Shown here: in pieces, positions 18,936 through 31,479 of the stretch
Position numbering within the stretch: the first letter of the stretch is position 1
Layout: every line of letters starts with the position of its first letter
DNA from: Pseudoxanthomonas kalamensis DSM 18571
Lineage (GTDB): Bacteria; Pseudomonadota; Gammaproteobacteria; Xanthomonadales; Xanthomonadaceae
DNA: 64,000 nt
Assembly: GCF_010211745.1 (NCBI RefSeq)
Contig: NZ_PDWQ01000002.1
Span: 124,001-188,000, forward strand
Reading direction: 5' to 3'
Notes under the pieces: model-generated
Databases searched by the model: none
What the model was told of the DNA's origin: nothing
The model's input: the letters and a program-made list of their open reading frames with translations, nothing else
Program-made: the position numbers and the translations under genes

Positions 18936-19520
18936 TCAATGCCGCCACTGCAACCATACCAGCAGCAACAGCACGGCAATGCCGACGACCCAGCCCAGCA
19001 GTTCGATGTAGCGTCGGATCATCGGCTCGTAACGCGGCCCCAGCCAGGCCACCAGCCCGGCCACCAGGAAGAAACGGCCCCCGCGCCCGACCAGCGCACC
19101 CAGCGCGAACGGCAACAGCGGCATGCCGGCCGCACCGGAAGCCACGGTGAATACCTTGAACGGGATCGGGGTGAAGCCGGCGACGATGATGATCCAGAAG
19201 CCGTAGCGTTCGAACAGCCCCTGCACCTGGGCGAAAGTGTCGGCATAGCCGGCGCGCTGCAGCCACGGCATCACCGCTTCCAGCGCGTAATGGCCCAGCA
19301 GGTAACCGACCAACCCACCCAGTACCGAAGCGATGGTGCAGACGGCCGCCAACCGCGCCCAACGCTGCGGCTGCGCCAGACTCATCGGAATCAGCATCAC
19401 GTCGGGAGGAATCGGGAAGAACGTCGCCTCGGCGGCGCTCATCCCTGCCAGGTAACGCGGCGCATGCCGATGCTTCGACCAGGCGATGCACCGGTCGTAC
19501 AAGGGGCCGAACAGCTTCAT
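18936..19520 (-). CDS. yqaA: YqaA family DedA-like membrane protein
   Basis: The 194-residue protein has about four to five helices and the DedA/VTT features AEATFFPIPPDVMLIPM and GFTPIPFKVFTVASGAAG, where re-entrant loops and acidic/arginine residues suggest proton-coupled lipid or solute transport. Its ATG shares one base with the pcm stop (TGATG), so translation is probably coupled. YqaA members sit between pcm and nlpD in many gammaproteobacteria. The substrate is unknown. Confidence 0.88.
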   Translation of the reverse strand: MKLFGPLYDRCIAWSKHRHAPRYLAGMSAAEATFFPIPPDVMLIPMSLAQPQRWARLAAVCTIASVLGGLVGYLLGHYALEAVMPWLQRAGYADTFAQVQGLFERYGFWIIIVAGFTPIPFKVFTVASGAAGMPLLPFALGALVGRGGRFFLVAGLVAWLGPRYEPMIRRYIELLGWVVGIAVLLLLVWLQWRH

Positions 19521-20197
19521 CAGTCCAGGGTTCCCGACAGCAGGGGCACAAAGGTGACTGCAGCCAGGTGGTCTTCTTCCACGCTGCCGTCCTCGCGTCG
19601 GGTCAGCTTGAGCAGCGACTGCCCGCCGGACGCGCCGACCGGCGCGACCAGACTGCCGCCGACGGCAAGCTGATCGATCAGGCTGTCCACCAGCGCCGGT
19701 GCCGCGGCGGTAACGATGATGGCGTCGAACGGAGCTTCTTCCGGCCAGCCGATGCGGCCGTCGTCGTGCTTGCTGCGCACGTTCAGGCCCAACTGCCGGA
19801 ACCGCTTGCGCGCCTGCCGCAGCAGGTCGCCGATCCGCTCGACCGTGTACACCTGCATCCCCAGCGCCGCCAGCACCGCCGCCTGGTAACCGGAACCGGT
19901 ACCGATCTCCAGCACCTTCTTCGGCGCATCCTGCAGCAAGGCTTCGGTCATCCGCGCCACCACCCACGGCTGCGAGATGGTCTGGCCGTGGCCGATCGGC
20001 AAGGCGGTGTCCTCATAGGCGCGGGTGGCGAAAGCCTCATCGACGAACAGATGCCGCGGCACGGTGCGGATGGCGTTGAGCACCCGCTCGTCGCTGATCC
20101 CGGACTCGCGCAGGCGTTCGACCAGACGGTCGCGGACCCGTTGCGAAGTCATGCCCATGCCGACCGCCTCCGGTTGCAGACGCAAGCGCGGGGTCAT
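19520..20197 (-). CDS. pcm: Protein-L-isoaspartate O-methyltransferase
   Basis: Pcm methylates L-isoaspartyl residues in aged proteins so that they can revert to aspartate. The 225-residue protein has the expected [20 protein letters not shown], the [19 protein letters not shown] substrate region, the SAM loop [15 protein letters not shown] and [16 protein letters not shown]. It overlaps surE by 4 bp, a conserved coupling of two survival genes. Confidence 0.96.
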   Translation of the reverse strand: MTPRLRLQPEAVGMGMTSQRVRDRLVERLRESGISDERVLNAIRTVPRHLFVDEAFATRAYEDTALPIGHGQTISQPWVVARMTEALLQDAPKKVLEIGTGSGYQAAVLAALGMQVYTVERIGDLLRQARKRFRQLGLNVRSKHDDGRIGWPEEAPFDAIIVTAAAPALVDSLIDQLAVGGSLVAPVGASGGQSLLKLTRREDGSVEEDHLAAVTFVPLLSGTLD

Positions 20198-20973
20198 GCG
20201 GAAACCTCGAGCGAAGCGCTCAACCCATCGACCCAGCTGGCAACCTTCTCCAGCGCCTGATAGCGGGTCAGGTCGACGTGGATCGGGGTGATCGAGATGT
20301 AGCCGGTGCGCACTGCGTGGAAGTCGGTGCCGGGGCCGGCATCCTGTTCCGGGCCGGCCGGGCCGATCCAGTACACCGTACCGCCACGCGGGTCCGGCTG
20401 CGGCAGGCAGGCCTCGGAACGGTGGCGATTGCCGAGCCGGGTCACTTCGAAGCCTTCCACCGCATCCCAGGACAGGTCGGGCACGTTGACGTTGAGGATG
20501 GTGTTGGCCGGCAGCGGATCGGATTTCAGCCGCTGGACGATTTCCACCGCGGCGCGCGCGGCGGTCTCCAGGTACTGTGGCTTGTGGTCAACGGTGACCA
20601 GCGACATTGCCACCGCCGGCAGGCCGAGGAAGCGCCCTTCCATTGCCGCCGACACGGTGCCGGAATAGATCACGTCGTCGCCCAGGTTGGAGGCGTTGTT
20701 GATCCCCGAGACCACGATGTCCGGCTCGTAATCGAGCATCCCGGTCAGGGCCAGGTGCACGCAATCGGTCGGCGTGCCGGCGACGCGCCAGGTCTGCGGA
20801 TCGAGCTGCTTGACCCGGATCGGCAGATCCAGGGTCAGCGAATTACTGGCCCCGGAACGGTCGCGGTCGGGCGCCACCACCAGGACCTCGTGGCCGGCGG
20901 CGCGCAGACCCTCCGCCAGCGCCCGGATGCCGGGGGCATCCACGCCGTCGTCGTTGCTGACAAGAATGCGCAT
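20194..20973 (-). CDS. surE: 5'/3'-nucleotidase SurE
   Basis: SurE is a metal-dependent phosphatase for nucleoside monophosphates, linked to stationary-phase survival. The 259-residue protein starts [15 protein letters not shown], in which the DD pair binds the metal. It continues with [17 protein letters not shown] and [22 protein letters not shown], both active-site segments. The ATG at 20973 places the DD at residues 8-9, as in the family. pcm follows with a 4-bp overlap. Confidence 0.97.
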   Translation of the reverse strand: MRILVSNDDGVDAPGIRALAEGLRAAGHEVLVVAPDRDRSGASNSLTLDLPIRVKQLDPQTWRVAGTPTDCVHLALTGMLDYEPDIVVSGINNASNLGDDVIYSGTVSAAMEGRFLGLPAVAMSLVTVDHKPQYLETAARAAVEIVQRLKSDPLPANTILNVNVPDLSWDAVEGFEVTRLGNRHRSEACLPQPDPRGGTVYWIGPAGPEQDAGPGTDFHAVRTGYISITPIHVDLTRYQALEKVASWVDGLSASLEVSA

Positions 20974-21059
20974 GGAACTCCTCTTCGTGCGGCGCACATG
21001 ATACCGGATGCGCACGCTTCCGAGTCCCGCGCTTGCGCGGCGCGGACGCAGCGTCGACC

Positions 21060-21617
21060 ATGTCGGCCATGTCCAGACGCGCCCCCGACGACGATGCGGA
21101 CGACGCGGCATTGTTCCGGGAATCGATCGGCGAGGTCCGCCGGCTGCCCGAGTCGCCGCCGCCACCGCGCAAGGCTCCGCCGCGCCCGTCCCGGCGCATG
21201 GCCGAGCGCGACGAGAGCGAGGCGCTCAGCGAGTTCCGCCTGGCCCTGGAAGAGGATGCCCTGCAGGCGGGTGACACCCTTGCCTACCGCCGCGAAAACC
21301 TGCCGGCGACTGCATTCCGCCGGCTGCGTCGCGGCCAGTACGCCGTGCAGGACGAACTGGACCTGCACGGCTGCGACCTGCGCCGGGCCGAACAGTTGCT
21401 GCGCCGGTTCCTGCGCGAAGCGCATGCCGAGTCGCTGGGCTGCGTGCGCATCATCCACGGCAAGGGCCTGCAATCCGATGATGGACTGCCGCTACTGAAG
21501 AACCTGGTCGACCGCCAACTGCGCCAGCGCGCCGAAGTGCTGGCCTTCCACTCGGCGCCACCGGCACAGGGCGGAACCGGCGCGGTGCTGGTATTGCTCG
21601 CACAACGTCGGCCCTGA
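21060..21617 (+). CDS. Smr domain protein (SmrA/YdaL type)
   Basis: This 185-residue protein has a charged, proline-rich N-terminal third ([14 protein letters not shown]) and a C-terminal Smr domain: [17 protein letters not shown] (the DLHG motif), [14 protein letters not shown] (the HGKG motif) and a closing [10 protein letters not shown]. Smr domains are endonucleases or RNA-binding modules; the MutS2 and SmrB forms act on DNA junctions or on collided ribosomes. It is divergent from surE. ATG 21069 is an equally possible start. Confidence 0.9.
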   Translation: MSAMSRRAPDDDADDAALFRESIGEVRRLPESPPPPRKAPPRPSRRMAERDESEALSEFRLALEEDALQAGDTLAYRRENLPATAFRRLRRGQYAVQDELDLHGCDLRRAEQLLRRFLREAHAESLGCVRIIHGKGLQSDDGLPLLKNLVDRQLRQRAEVLAFHSAPPAQGGTGAVLVLLAQRRP

Positions 21618-21633
21618 CCGCCGCCAATCTGTT

Positions 21634-21861
21634 TCAATTGCTCTGCTTTTGGTCGGGCGGATTCACCCATTTCACGCGGACACCACGCTGCTTGGCGATG
21701 TGCTCCACTCTGGCAATATACAACTGATCAGCCGTCACCACCTGGCTGTTCTGCGATTGCCCTGCTGGATTCGCCTGCACGAGCTTGCTCCGGTCCGAGG
21801 CGCATGCGGACAACACCATAACCACGGATACAGAGACAAATACCGATAGCGTACGTTTCAT
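21634..21861 (-). CDS. Small lipoprotein of unknown function
   Basis: The 75-residue precursor has a lipobox (VMVLSACAS) at about residue 20. The mature peptide contains VVTADQLYIARVEHIAKQRG and ends VRVKWVNPPDQKQSN. A GGAGG Shine-Dalgarno sequence lies about 7 bases upstream of the ATG. The gene stands alone between Smr and truD, on the truD strand, 133 bp downstream of truD. It lies in a more AT-rich pocket than its neighbours. I do not recognise the family. Confidence 0.75.
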   Translation of the reverse strand: MKRTLSVFVSVSVVMVLSACASDRSKLVQANPAGQSQNSQVVTADQLYIARVEHIAKQRGVRVKWVNPPDQKQSN

Positions 21862-21877
21862 GGTTCGCCCTCCGGTT

Positions 21878-21895
21878 GCATGCAGAACTGCATGC
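21878..21895 (-). other. Perfect short hairpin in the leader of the small lipoprotein gene
   Basis: GCATGCAG (21878-21885) and CTGCATGC (21888-21895) are perfect inverted repeats with only two bases between, 16 bases upstream of the lipoprotein start and close to its ribosome-binding site. A second repeat, CACCCGG / CCGGGTG, follows at about 21902-21925. They may be a protein-binding palindrome or a truD 3'-end structure. Confidence 0.3.
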
Positions 21896-21994
21896 TTCAG
21901 TCACCCGGACACCCACGCCCGGGTGTATCTGCGGTTATAAACCCTCTGCATGAAAATGCCAGTGCCGGTAATCCCTTTCCGACAAGCGGACTAG

Positions 21995-23035
21995 TCAGCC
22001 GGAAGGCTCACAAATCCGGCCCAACTCGTGCAGCAAGGCCGTGGCATAACTGCCGGGCGGCAGGCCGAATTCCAGCTGTAACACCGCTTCTTCTGGCCAC
22101 GCCCATTGCAGGCCGTCTACCCGCAAGCGCAACGCACGGCGCTCCTGTTTCAGGCCGGCCTGCTCCAGTCCCGCGCGCAAGCGGTGGGCCAGATCGTCGT
22201 CCAGCGCGTCGCGCTCCAGTCGCTCACAAGCATCGCGGCTGCGCAGTTCGCCTTCGCCCCACAGCGGTCCGGAAGGATGAATGTCGAATTCCGCCAGTCG
22301 GCGCGCCAGGTCGTCGTTCCACGGTTCCGGGCCGAACACGCTGCGGCTGCCGTCCAGCACCCAGACCTCGCCGTCCAGCGGGGTATCCCAGCAGTTCTGC
22401 GCGACACGCGCGGCCAGCACCCGGTTGAACAGTTCCGAACGCGCCGCCGACAGCAGCAGGCTGCGTTGCTCACGCCGCATCCGGCGCCCGTCGAACATCG
22501 CCAACGCCTGCGCGATGTTGCCGCCGCCACGACCGAAGCGCTGTTCGCCGTAGGCGTTCGGAATACCGCGCGCGGCGATCTGCGACAACCGCGCCTGGAT
22601 GGCCTCGCGCTCACCGCTCACTTCGCGCAACACCAGCACGAAACGGTTGCCGGCCAGTGCGCCGCGCGGCAGTTTTCGGTTGTGCCAGCAGGACTCGAGG
22701 ATTTTCAATCCTTCGACGTACAGGGAATCGAACTCCGGGGCGATCTTCTTCGGCAAATGCACGCTGAACCGCTGCCGCGTCACCGCGTTGCGATCCTTCA
22801 GGCCCGCATAGCCGATACCCATCTCGGGAATCTTCGCCCAGCGCGCAAGCTCCTTGGCAACGAAAGCGGTATTGAGGCCGCGCTTCTCGATGGTCAGCAG
22901 CAAGTGCTCGCCCTCGCCGGCCGGCTCGAAGGCCGGGACTTCCTCGACGAAGAAGTCTTCGGGAACACTGCGGATTTGCGCTGTGAGCACGGCGTCGCCG
23001 AATGCGCGCGGCGGCGGAACGGGGGCCTCATTCAT
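21995..23035 (-). CDS. truD: tRNA pseudouridine(13) synthase
   Basis: TruD makes pseudouridine 13 in tRNA-Glu. The 346-residue protein shows [21 protein letters not shown], the catalytic [20 protein letters not shown] (Asp in KDR), [19 protein letters not shown] and [13 protein letters not shown]. The TRUD insertion domain follows. The ATG at 23035 gives MNEAPVPPP; the upstream start at 23050 would add five residues. It lies 52 bp after ispF. Confidence 0.96.
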   Translation of the reverse strand: MNEAPVPPPRAFGDAVLTAQIRSVPEDFFVEEVPAFEPAGEGEHLLLTIEKRGLNTAFVAKELARWAKIPEMGIGYAGLKDRNAVTRQRFSVHLPKKIAPEFDSLYVEGLKILESCWHNRKLPRGALAGNRFVLVLREVSGEREAIQARLSQIAARGIPNAYGEQRFGRGGGNIAQALAMFDGRRMRREQRSLLLSAARSELFNRVLAARVAQNCWDTPLDGEVWVLDGSRSVFGPEPWNDDLARRLAEFDIHPSGPLWGEGELRSRDACERLERDALDDDLAHRLRAGLEQAGLKQERRALRLRVDGLQWAWPEEAVLQLEFGLPPGSYATALLHELGRICEPSG

Positions 23036-23087
23036 GCACCGTCTCCACACAGCACCGCCCGATCACAAAACGTGTCCGGCACCGACA

Positions 23088-23579
23088 TCAATCGCGAACC
23101 AGCAGCACCACCGCCTGCGCCGCGATGCCTTCGCCGCGGCCGGTGAAGCCGAGTTTCTCGCTGGTGGTCGCCTTGATGCTGATCTGGCCAGGATCGATGC
23201 CCAGGTCCCTGGCCAGAGTCTCGCGCATGGCCTGCGCGTGCGGCCCGATCTTCGGCCGTTCGCAGATCACGGTGACGTCGGCGTTGCCGATCCGCCAGCC
23301 TCCGCGCTTGCGGATCAGGCCGTTGCAGTGGCGCAGGAACGCGCGGCTGTCGGCATCCTTCCACTGCGGATCGGACGGCGGGAAATGTCGCCCGATGTCG
23401 CCCAGCGCCAGCGCGCCCAGCATGGCGTCGCACAAGGCATGGATAACCACGTCGCCGTCGCTGTGGGCCAGCACGCCGCGTTCGTGAGCTACCCGCACGC
23501 CGCCGAGCATCAGGTGGTCGCCTTCGCCGAAAGCATGGACATCGAAGCCCTGGCCGATGCGTATCCCGGTCTGTGTCAT
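23088..23579 (-). CDS. ispF: 2-C-methyl-D-erythritol 2,4-cyclodiphosphate synthase
   Basis: IspF forms the cyclodiphosphate of the MEP isoprenoid pathway. The 163-residue trimer-forming protein has [20 protein letters not shown] (Asp/His zinc ligands), [28 protein letters not shown] and the C-terminal [19 protein letters not shown]. The start codon overlaps the ispD stop as ATGA, so the two are probably translated together. Confidence 0.97.
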   Translation of the reverse strand: MTQTGIRIGQGFDVHAFGEGDHLMLGGVRVAHERGVLAHSDGDVVIHALCDAMLGALALGDIGRHFPPSDPQWKDADSRAFLRHCNGLIRKRGGWRIGNADVTVICERPKIGPHAQAMRETLARDLGIDPGQISIKATTSEKLGFTGRGEGIAAQAVVLLVRD

Positions 23580-24265
23580 GAGCGTGAGAGCATGAATTCG
23601 AACCGGTCCAGATCGGCCGGCGTGGTGATCTTGAAATTGTCCTCGCTGCCTTCCACCAGCAGCGGCCGCTGGCCCAGGCGTTCCATCGCCATCGATTCGT
23701 CGGTGATTTCGACCTTCGCGGCCGCGGCGGCTTCCAGCGCGCGCGACAGCTGCAGCCGGTGGAACAGTTGCGGCGTCAACGCGCGCCACAACCCTTCGCG
23801 CGGCTCGGTGCCGTCGATGCCGCCATCCTCGCCGGCGCGCTTGAGCGTGTCGCGCACCGGCGCCGCCAGGATGCCGCCAACCGGATCGGCGCGGCCGCGC
23901 TCCAGCAATATCGACAAATCCGCAGCAGACAGGTTCGGGCGCGCCGCATCGTGCACCAGCACGAAATCGTCGGCGCGCACGTCGTCGGGCAAGGCGCGCA
24001 GGCCGGCCAGCACGGACTCGGCACGGGTCGCGCCGCCGGTACAGGTTCGTAGCGGTTTGCCGACCACGCTGTCCCAACCGGGCCAGTCGGCGTCATTGGC
24101 CGCAATGACGACCATCGCGCCGGCCACCGATGGATGCGACAGCAGCGCCGTCAACGTGTGCGCGATCACCGGTCGGCCGCCGGCCTGCAGATATTGCTTG
24201 GGCACCGTCCCGCCGAAGCGGGTGCCGCGGCCGGCCGCCGGCACCACCGCCCAGACGCCGGGCAT
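23576..24265 (-). CDS. ispD: 2-C-methyl-D-erythritol 4-phosphate cytidylyltransferase
   Basis: IspD couples MEP to CTP, two steps before IspF. The 229-residue protein has the nucleotide loop [20 protein letters not shown], the [13 protein letters not shown] motif, and [20 protein letters not shown] near the end. It lies between ftsB and ispF with one-base and four-base overlaps, a tight gammaproteobacterial arrangement. Confidence 0.97.
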   Translation of the reverse strand: MPGVWAVVPAAGRGTRFGGTVPKQYLQAGGRPVIAHTLTALLSHPSVAGAMVVIAANDADWPGWDSVVGKPLRTCTGGATRAESVLAGLRALPDDVRADDFVLVHDAARPNLSAADLSILLERGRADPVGGILAAPVRDTLKRAGEDGGIDGTEPREGLWRALTPQLFHRLQLSRALEAAAAAKVEITDESMAMERLGQRPLLVEGSEDNFKITTPADLDRFEFMLSRS

Positions 24266-24606
24266 CAGGGCTGCGCCTCGGTATCAGCGTCCGCGCGTTC
24301 GGCATCGGCCGGTGCCGGCTCTTCAACCACGCGGTAGAACGTTTCGCCGGGCTTGATCATGCCCAGTTCGCTGCGCGCGCGCTCCTCGACCGCATCGCCG
24401 CCGGATTTCAAGTCTTCCACTTCCGCGGCCAGCCGCGCGTTGCGGTCGCGCAGCCCATCGTTTTCCTGGCGCTGGCTGGCGACACGACTTTCCATCGCCA
24501 CGACCTCGCCGGAGTTGGCGCGGCCGAACCAGAACTGGTACTGCAGATAGACGAACACCCCCAGCAGCAGGGCCAGCACCAGCAGCAGCCAGCGCATGCC
24601 GCGCAT
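24265..24606 (-). CDS. ftsB: Cell division protein FtsB
   Basis: FtsB joins FtsL and FtsQ in the divisome core. The 113-residue protein has an N-terminal helix ([20 protein letters not shown]), a coiled coil ([20 protein letters not shown]) and the conserved [19 protein letters not shown]. An acidic tail ([14 protein letters not shown]) is longer than in E. coli. It starts 3 bp after eno; a second ATG at 24597 is possible. Eno-ftsB-ispD linkage is typical. Confidence 0.94.
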   Translation of the reverse strand: MRGMRWLLLVLALLLGVFVYLQYQFWFGRANSGEVVAMESRVASQRQENDGLRDRNARLAAEVEDLKSGGDAVEERARSELGMIKPGETFYRVVEEPAPADAERADADTEAQP

Positions 24607-24609
24607 CGC

Positions 24610-28474
<3,865 letters not shown>

Positions 28475-28524
28475 CTAGCGGCAGCGGCCCCGGTCTCCAA
28501 ACCGCGCCGCCGGCCCCGGAAACG

Positions 28525-28551
28525 CGCACGCCCCGACCAGCGGGGCGTGCG
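28525..28551 (-). terminator. Strong hairpin terminator between the small exported-protein gene and pyrG
   Basis: CGCACGCCCCG (28525-28535) and CGGGGCGTGCG (28541-28551) form a perfect 11-bp stem with a five-base loop. On the minus strand it is followed by CGTTTCC. It lies 24 bp beyond the stop of the 28576-28842 gene and separates it from pyrG. Confidence 0.65.
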
Positions 28552-28575
28552 GGAAACCACTAGAAGACCAGCCGC

Positions 28576-28842
28576 TCAGGGCTTGTCCTTCTCCTCTTCC
28601 TCTTCCTTGCCGGCGCGGACGGACTCGTCCTTGGACTTGGCGCGCTGCGCGGCCAGCTCCTGGTTGGCGGCGCGGCGGTCGGCCTTCTTCTGCGCCTGAC
28701 TGCGGTCGTCCTGGGCGCTTCGCGCCTTGTCGTCGGTGCCCTTCTTGTCGGCCGACTGGGCAAAAGCGGCCGTCGCCGTGGCGAAGCCAAGCACCGTCAA
28801 GGCCAGCAAGGCCGGTTTCAGGAACGATTTGCGCTGGGTCAT
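28576..28842 (-). CDS. Small highly charged exported protein
   Basis: The 88-residue precursor has a clear signal peptide (FLKPALLALTVLGFATATAA, cut at AFA). The mature part is almost all charged or alanine/glutamine residues: KKGTDDKARSAQDDRSQAQ, then EEEEEKDKP at the end, with no cysteine or hydrophobic core. It is probably a disordered or helical periplasmic protein; I do not recognise a family. It is transcribed away from parE and closed by its own terminator. Confidence 0.7.
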   Translation of the reverse strand: MTQRKSFLKPALLALTVLGFATATAAFAQSADKKGTDDKARSAQDDRSQAQKKADRRAANQELAAQRAKSKDESVRAGKEEEEEKDKP

Positions 28843-28972
28843 GGGAGTTCTCCCTGCGTGTGAATGCGCGGACCTTAGCGCAGCCCGGCCGACCGCCCCC
28901 TGAACGTGCAAAAAAGCGGTTCAGGCCGCACACTTTCCCGATTGTTCAGCAATACGGATGCACTGGCAGTCC

Positions 28973-30862
28973 ATGAGTTCCCGCTACAACGCCGCCGACA
29001 TCGAAGTCCTCTCCGGCCTGGACCCGGTCAAGCGCCGGCCCGGCATGTACACCGACACCACCCGCCCCAACCACCTGGCGCAGGAGGTGGTCGACAACGC
29101 CGTGGACGAGGCGCTGGCCGGCCATGCCCGCGAAATCGCCATCACGATCTACAAGGACGGCAGTTGCGAGGTGTCCGACGACGGCCGCGGCATGCCGGTG
29201 GACATCCACCCGGAGGAGAAGATCCCCGGCGTGGAGCTGATCCTCACCCGCCTGCATGCCGGCGGCAAGTTCAGCAACAAGAACTACACCTTTTCCGGCG
29301 GCCTGCACGGGGTCGGCGTCAGCGTGGTCAACGCGCTGTCGAAGCGGGTCGAGGTGCACATAAAACGCGACGGCAGCGAGCATCGCATCAGCTTCCGCGA
29401 CGGCGACCGCGACACCCCGCTGGAAACGGTCGGCAGCGTCGGCAAGAAGAACACCGGGACCCGCGTGCGCTTCTGGCCCGACCCGAAGTATTTCGATTCG
29501 CCGAAGTTCAGCCTACGCGCGTTGAAGCACCTGCTGCGCGCCAAGGCCGTGCTGTGCCCAGGCCTGACCGTCAGCCTGTACGACGAGGCCAGCGGCGAGC
29601 GCGAGCAGTGGCATTACGAGGACGGCCTGCGCGACTACCTGAAAGGCGCGCTGGCCGGCCAGGAACTGCTGCCGCCGGAACTGTTCGTCGGCCAGCTGGA
29701 CAAGGACACCGAAGTGGTCGACTGGGCGGTGGCCTGGGTGCCGGAAGGCGAACTGGTGCAGGAAAGCTACGTCAACCTGATTCCGACCGCCCAGCACGGC
29801 ACCCACGTCAACGGCCTGCGCACCGGTTTCACCGAGGCGCTGCGCGAGTTCTGCGATTTCCGCAACCTGCTGCCGCGCGGGGTCAAGCTGGCGCCGGAAG
29901 ACGTGTGGGACCGGGTCGCCTTCGTGCTGTCGCTGAAGATGACCGACCCGCAGTTCAGCGGCCAGACCAAGGAGCGACTGTCCTCGCGCCAGGCCGCCGG
30001 TTTCGTCGAAGCCGCGGCCAAGGACGCCTTCTCGTTGTGGCTGAACCAGCACACCGATCTCGGCGAGAAGATCGCCCAGCTCGCCATCGAACGCGCCAGC
30101 GCGCGGCTGAAGACCGAAAAGCAGATTGTGCGCAAGAAGGTCACCCAGGGGCCCGCCCTGCCCGGCAAGCTGGCCGACTGCATCAGTCAGGACCTGTCGC
30201 GCACCGAACTGTTTCTGGTCGAAGGCGATTCGGCCGGCGGCAGCGCCAAGCAGGCGCGGGACAAGGATTTCCAGGCCATCCTGCCGCTGCGCGGCAAGAT
30301 CCTGAACACCTGGGAAGTCGCCTCCGGCGGCGTGCTGGCCTCGCAGGAAGTGCACGACCTGGCCGTGGCCATCGGCTGCGATCCCGGCAAGGACGATATC
30401 TCCGGCCTGCGCTACGGCAAGGTGGTGATCCTGGCCGACGCCGACTCCGACGGCCTGCACATCGCCACCCTGCTCAGCGCGCTGTTCCTTCGCCACTTCC
30501 CGGCACTGGTCCGCGCCGGCCATATCTTCGTGGCGATGCCGCCGCTGTTCCGCGTCGATGTCGGCAAGCAGGTGTTCTACGCGCTGGACGAAGAGGAAAA
30601 GCGCCTGCTGCTGGAGAAGATCGAACGCGAGAAGATCAAGGGCCAGGTGCACGTGACCCGCTTCAAGGGGCTGGGCGAGATGAATCCGTCGCAGCTGCGC
30701 GAATCGACCATCCACCCCGATACCCGCCGACTGGTGCAGCTGACCATCGACGACGATCTGGAAACCCGCTCGCTGATGGACATGCTGCTGGCGAAGAAGC
30801 GCGCCGGTGATCGGAAGCTGTGGCTGGAAACCAAGGGCGATCTGGCCACGCTGGAAGTCTGA
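28973..30862 (+). CDS. parE: DNA topoisomerase IV subunit B
   Basis: ParE is the ATPase subunit of the decatenase topoisomerase IV. The 629-residue protein is shorter than GyrB and matches ParE. It has YNAADIEVLSGLDPVKRRPG, YTDTTRPNHLAQEVVDNAVD, DDGRGMPVDIHPEE, the GHKL loop LHGVGVSVVNALS, and the TOPRIM block ELFLVEGDSAGGSAKQARD with DADSDGLHI. It closes with KLWLETKGDLATLEV. A degenerate second copy of this tail lies about 110 bp further on. ATG 28958 is an alternative start. Confidence 0.97.
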   Translation: MSSRYNAADIEVLSGLDPVKRRPGMYTDTTRPNHLAQEVVDNAVDEALAGHAREIAITIYKDGSCEVSDDGRGMPVDIHPEEKIPGVELILTRLHAGGKFSNKNYTFSGGLHGVGVSVVNALSKRVEVHIKRDGSEHRISFRDGDRDTPLETVGSVGKKNTGTRVRFWPDPKYFDSPKFSLRALKHLLRAKAVLCPGLTVSLYDEASGEREQWHYEDGLRDYLKGALAGQELLPPELFVGQLDKDTEVVDWAVAWVPEGELVQESYVNLIPTAQHGTHVNGLRTGFTEALREFCDFRNLLPRGVKLAPEDVWDRVAFVLSLKMTDPQFSGQTKERLSSRQAAGFVEAAAKDAFSLWLNQHTDLGEKIAQLAIERASARLKTEKQIVRKKVTQGPALPGKLADCISQDLSRTELFLVEGDSAGGSAKQARDKDFQAILPLRGKILNTWEVASGGVLASQEVHDLAVAIGCDPGKDDISGLRYGKVVILADADSDGLHIATLLSALFLRHFPALVRAGHIFVAMPPLFRVDVGKQVFYALDEEEKRLLLEKIEREKIKGQVHVTRFKGLGEMNPSQLRESTIHPDTRRLVQLTIDDDLETRSLMDMLLAKKRAGDRKLWLETKGDLATLEV

Positions 30863-30935
30863 CCCGGCCATTCATCCACATCAGCCGTGGCGACGGCATC
30901 ATTGCCATGATGGCGGATGGATACGCGCAGCGCGG

Positions 30936-30970
30936 CTGGAGCAGAAGGGCGATCTGGCAACACTGAGAAG
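30936..30970 (+). repeat. Degenerate second copy of the parE 3' end
   Basis: Bases 30936-30970 match 25 of 35 positions with the parE tail at 30823-30857, including 14 identical bases in a row (AAGGGCGATCTGGC). In frame it reads LEQKGDLATL against LETKGDLATL in ParE. The reading after that is unrelated. It is either an att-like duplication or a remnant of a diverged parE allele. Confidence 0.6.
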
Positions 30971-31079
30971 CGTGAAAAGTATTGAGGAAAGGTTGTACCG
31001 TCCTCGTCGAACATCGCAATCCAAGGCAATGGCGCAGATGCACATAATGCAGAGCTACGCCATTCCATACATCAATGCC

Positions 31080-31259
31080 TCAAGGCCAATTAATCACATT
31101 CCAATAGGGAAGGCCAAGCGCAAACATCATAAGCAATATTGCCAGCACAACCGTGATCCTACAGATTCTTCTCAACCGTTCTGGCACAAACCTAAGTGAA
31201 TAGACGGCATAGCCCGCTAATACAAATTGCCCAAAGAGCAACATGATGATCTGAATCAC
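31080..31259 (-). CDS. Putative small two-helix membrane protein
   Basis: A GTG at 31259 preceded by AGGTGG opens a 59-residue frame. It has two hydrophobic helices (IQIIMLLFGQFVLAGYAVYS and ITVVLAILLMMFALGLPYW) and a basic connecting loop (RFVPERLRRICR), so both ends would face the periplasm. It overlaps the upstream 31-codon ORF by GTGA. The DNA is AT-richer than the neighbours. A small membrane protein or a toxin-like peptide are both possible; I recognise no family. Confidence 0.45.
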   Translation of the reverse strand: MIQIIMLLFGQFVLAGYAVYSLRFVPERLRRICRITVVLAILLMMFALGLPYWNVINWP

Positions 31260-31351
31260 TGCCCCCACCTATCTGTTCCAGAGCACGGCTTAGTGCAATT
31301 TTCTGCTCTTGCGGCAGCATTGATGCAGATTGCTAGCTTGGACTTCCTCAT
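31256..31351 (-). CDS. Putative 31-residue peptide
   Basis: An ATG at 31351 has AAGGAG nine bases upstream and encodes 31 residues beginning MRKSKLAICINAAARAENC, with three cysteines in all. Its stop overlaps the start of the 59-residue membrane protein (GTGA). A -35/-10-like pair lies at 31389-31417. The good ribosome-binding site and the overlap argue for translation; an alternative is a frameshifted remnant of one longer small gene. Confidence 0.35.
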   Translation of the reverse strand: MRKSKLAICINAAARAENCTKPCSGTDRWGQ

Positions 31352-31388
31352 AATCAACTTCTCCTTGTCAAAACTCCCCTGTTTCGGC

Positions 31389-31417
31389 CTTTTAGCGCTC
31401 ACTCCGACTACCGTCAA
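31389..31417 (-). promoter_or_regulatory. Candidate promoter of the two small ORFs
   Basis: On the minus strand TTGACG (31417-31412) and TAAAAG (31394-31389) are separated by exactly 17 bp. Transcription would start near 31382, about 30 bases before the ATG at 31351. The -10 match is only moderate. Confidence 0.4.
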
Positions 31418-31479
31418 TCACGCGCGGTCAGACTCGCCTGCAAGCGTCCAGGCCAACATCAAAGCTTGTTCCTGCCATA

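Larger units (their letters stand above)
30863..31479. other. 617-bp lower-GC stretch after parE
   Basis: From about 30960 the base composition falls clearly below the flanking genes (runs such as caattaatcacattccaata). The stretch holds a degenerate copy of the parE 3' end (30936-30970), two small minus-strand ORFs (31080-31351) and a promoter-like sequence (31389-31417). No transposase, integrase or tRNA is present. It looks like an acquired or decaying segment. Confidence 0.7.

Noticed and set aside
30577..31068. A 163-codon minus-strand frame across the end of parE
   Set aside because: Most of it is antisense to parE and serine-rich, as expected of shadow frames; the part outside parE has no recognisable motif.
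30863..31479. A tRNA, integrase or transposase explaining the AT-rich stretch
   Set aside because: I looked on both strands for cloverleaf-type arms and for recombinase motifs and found none.
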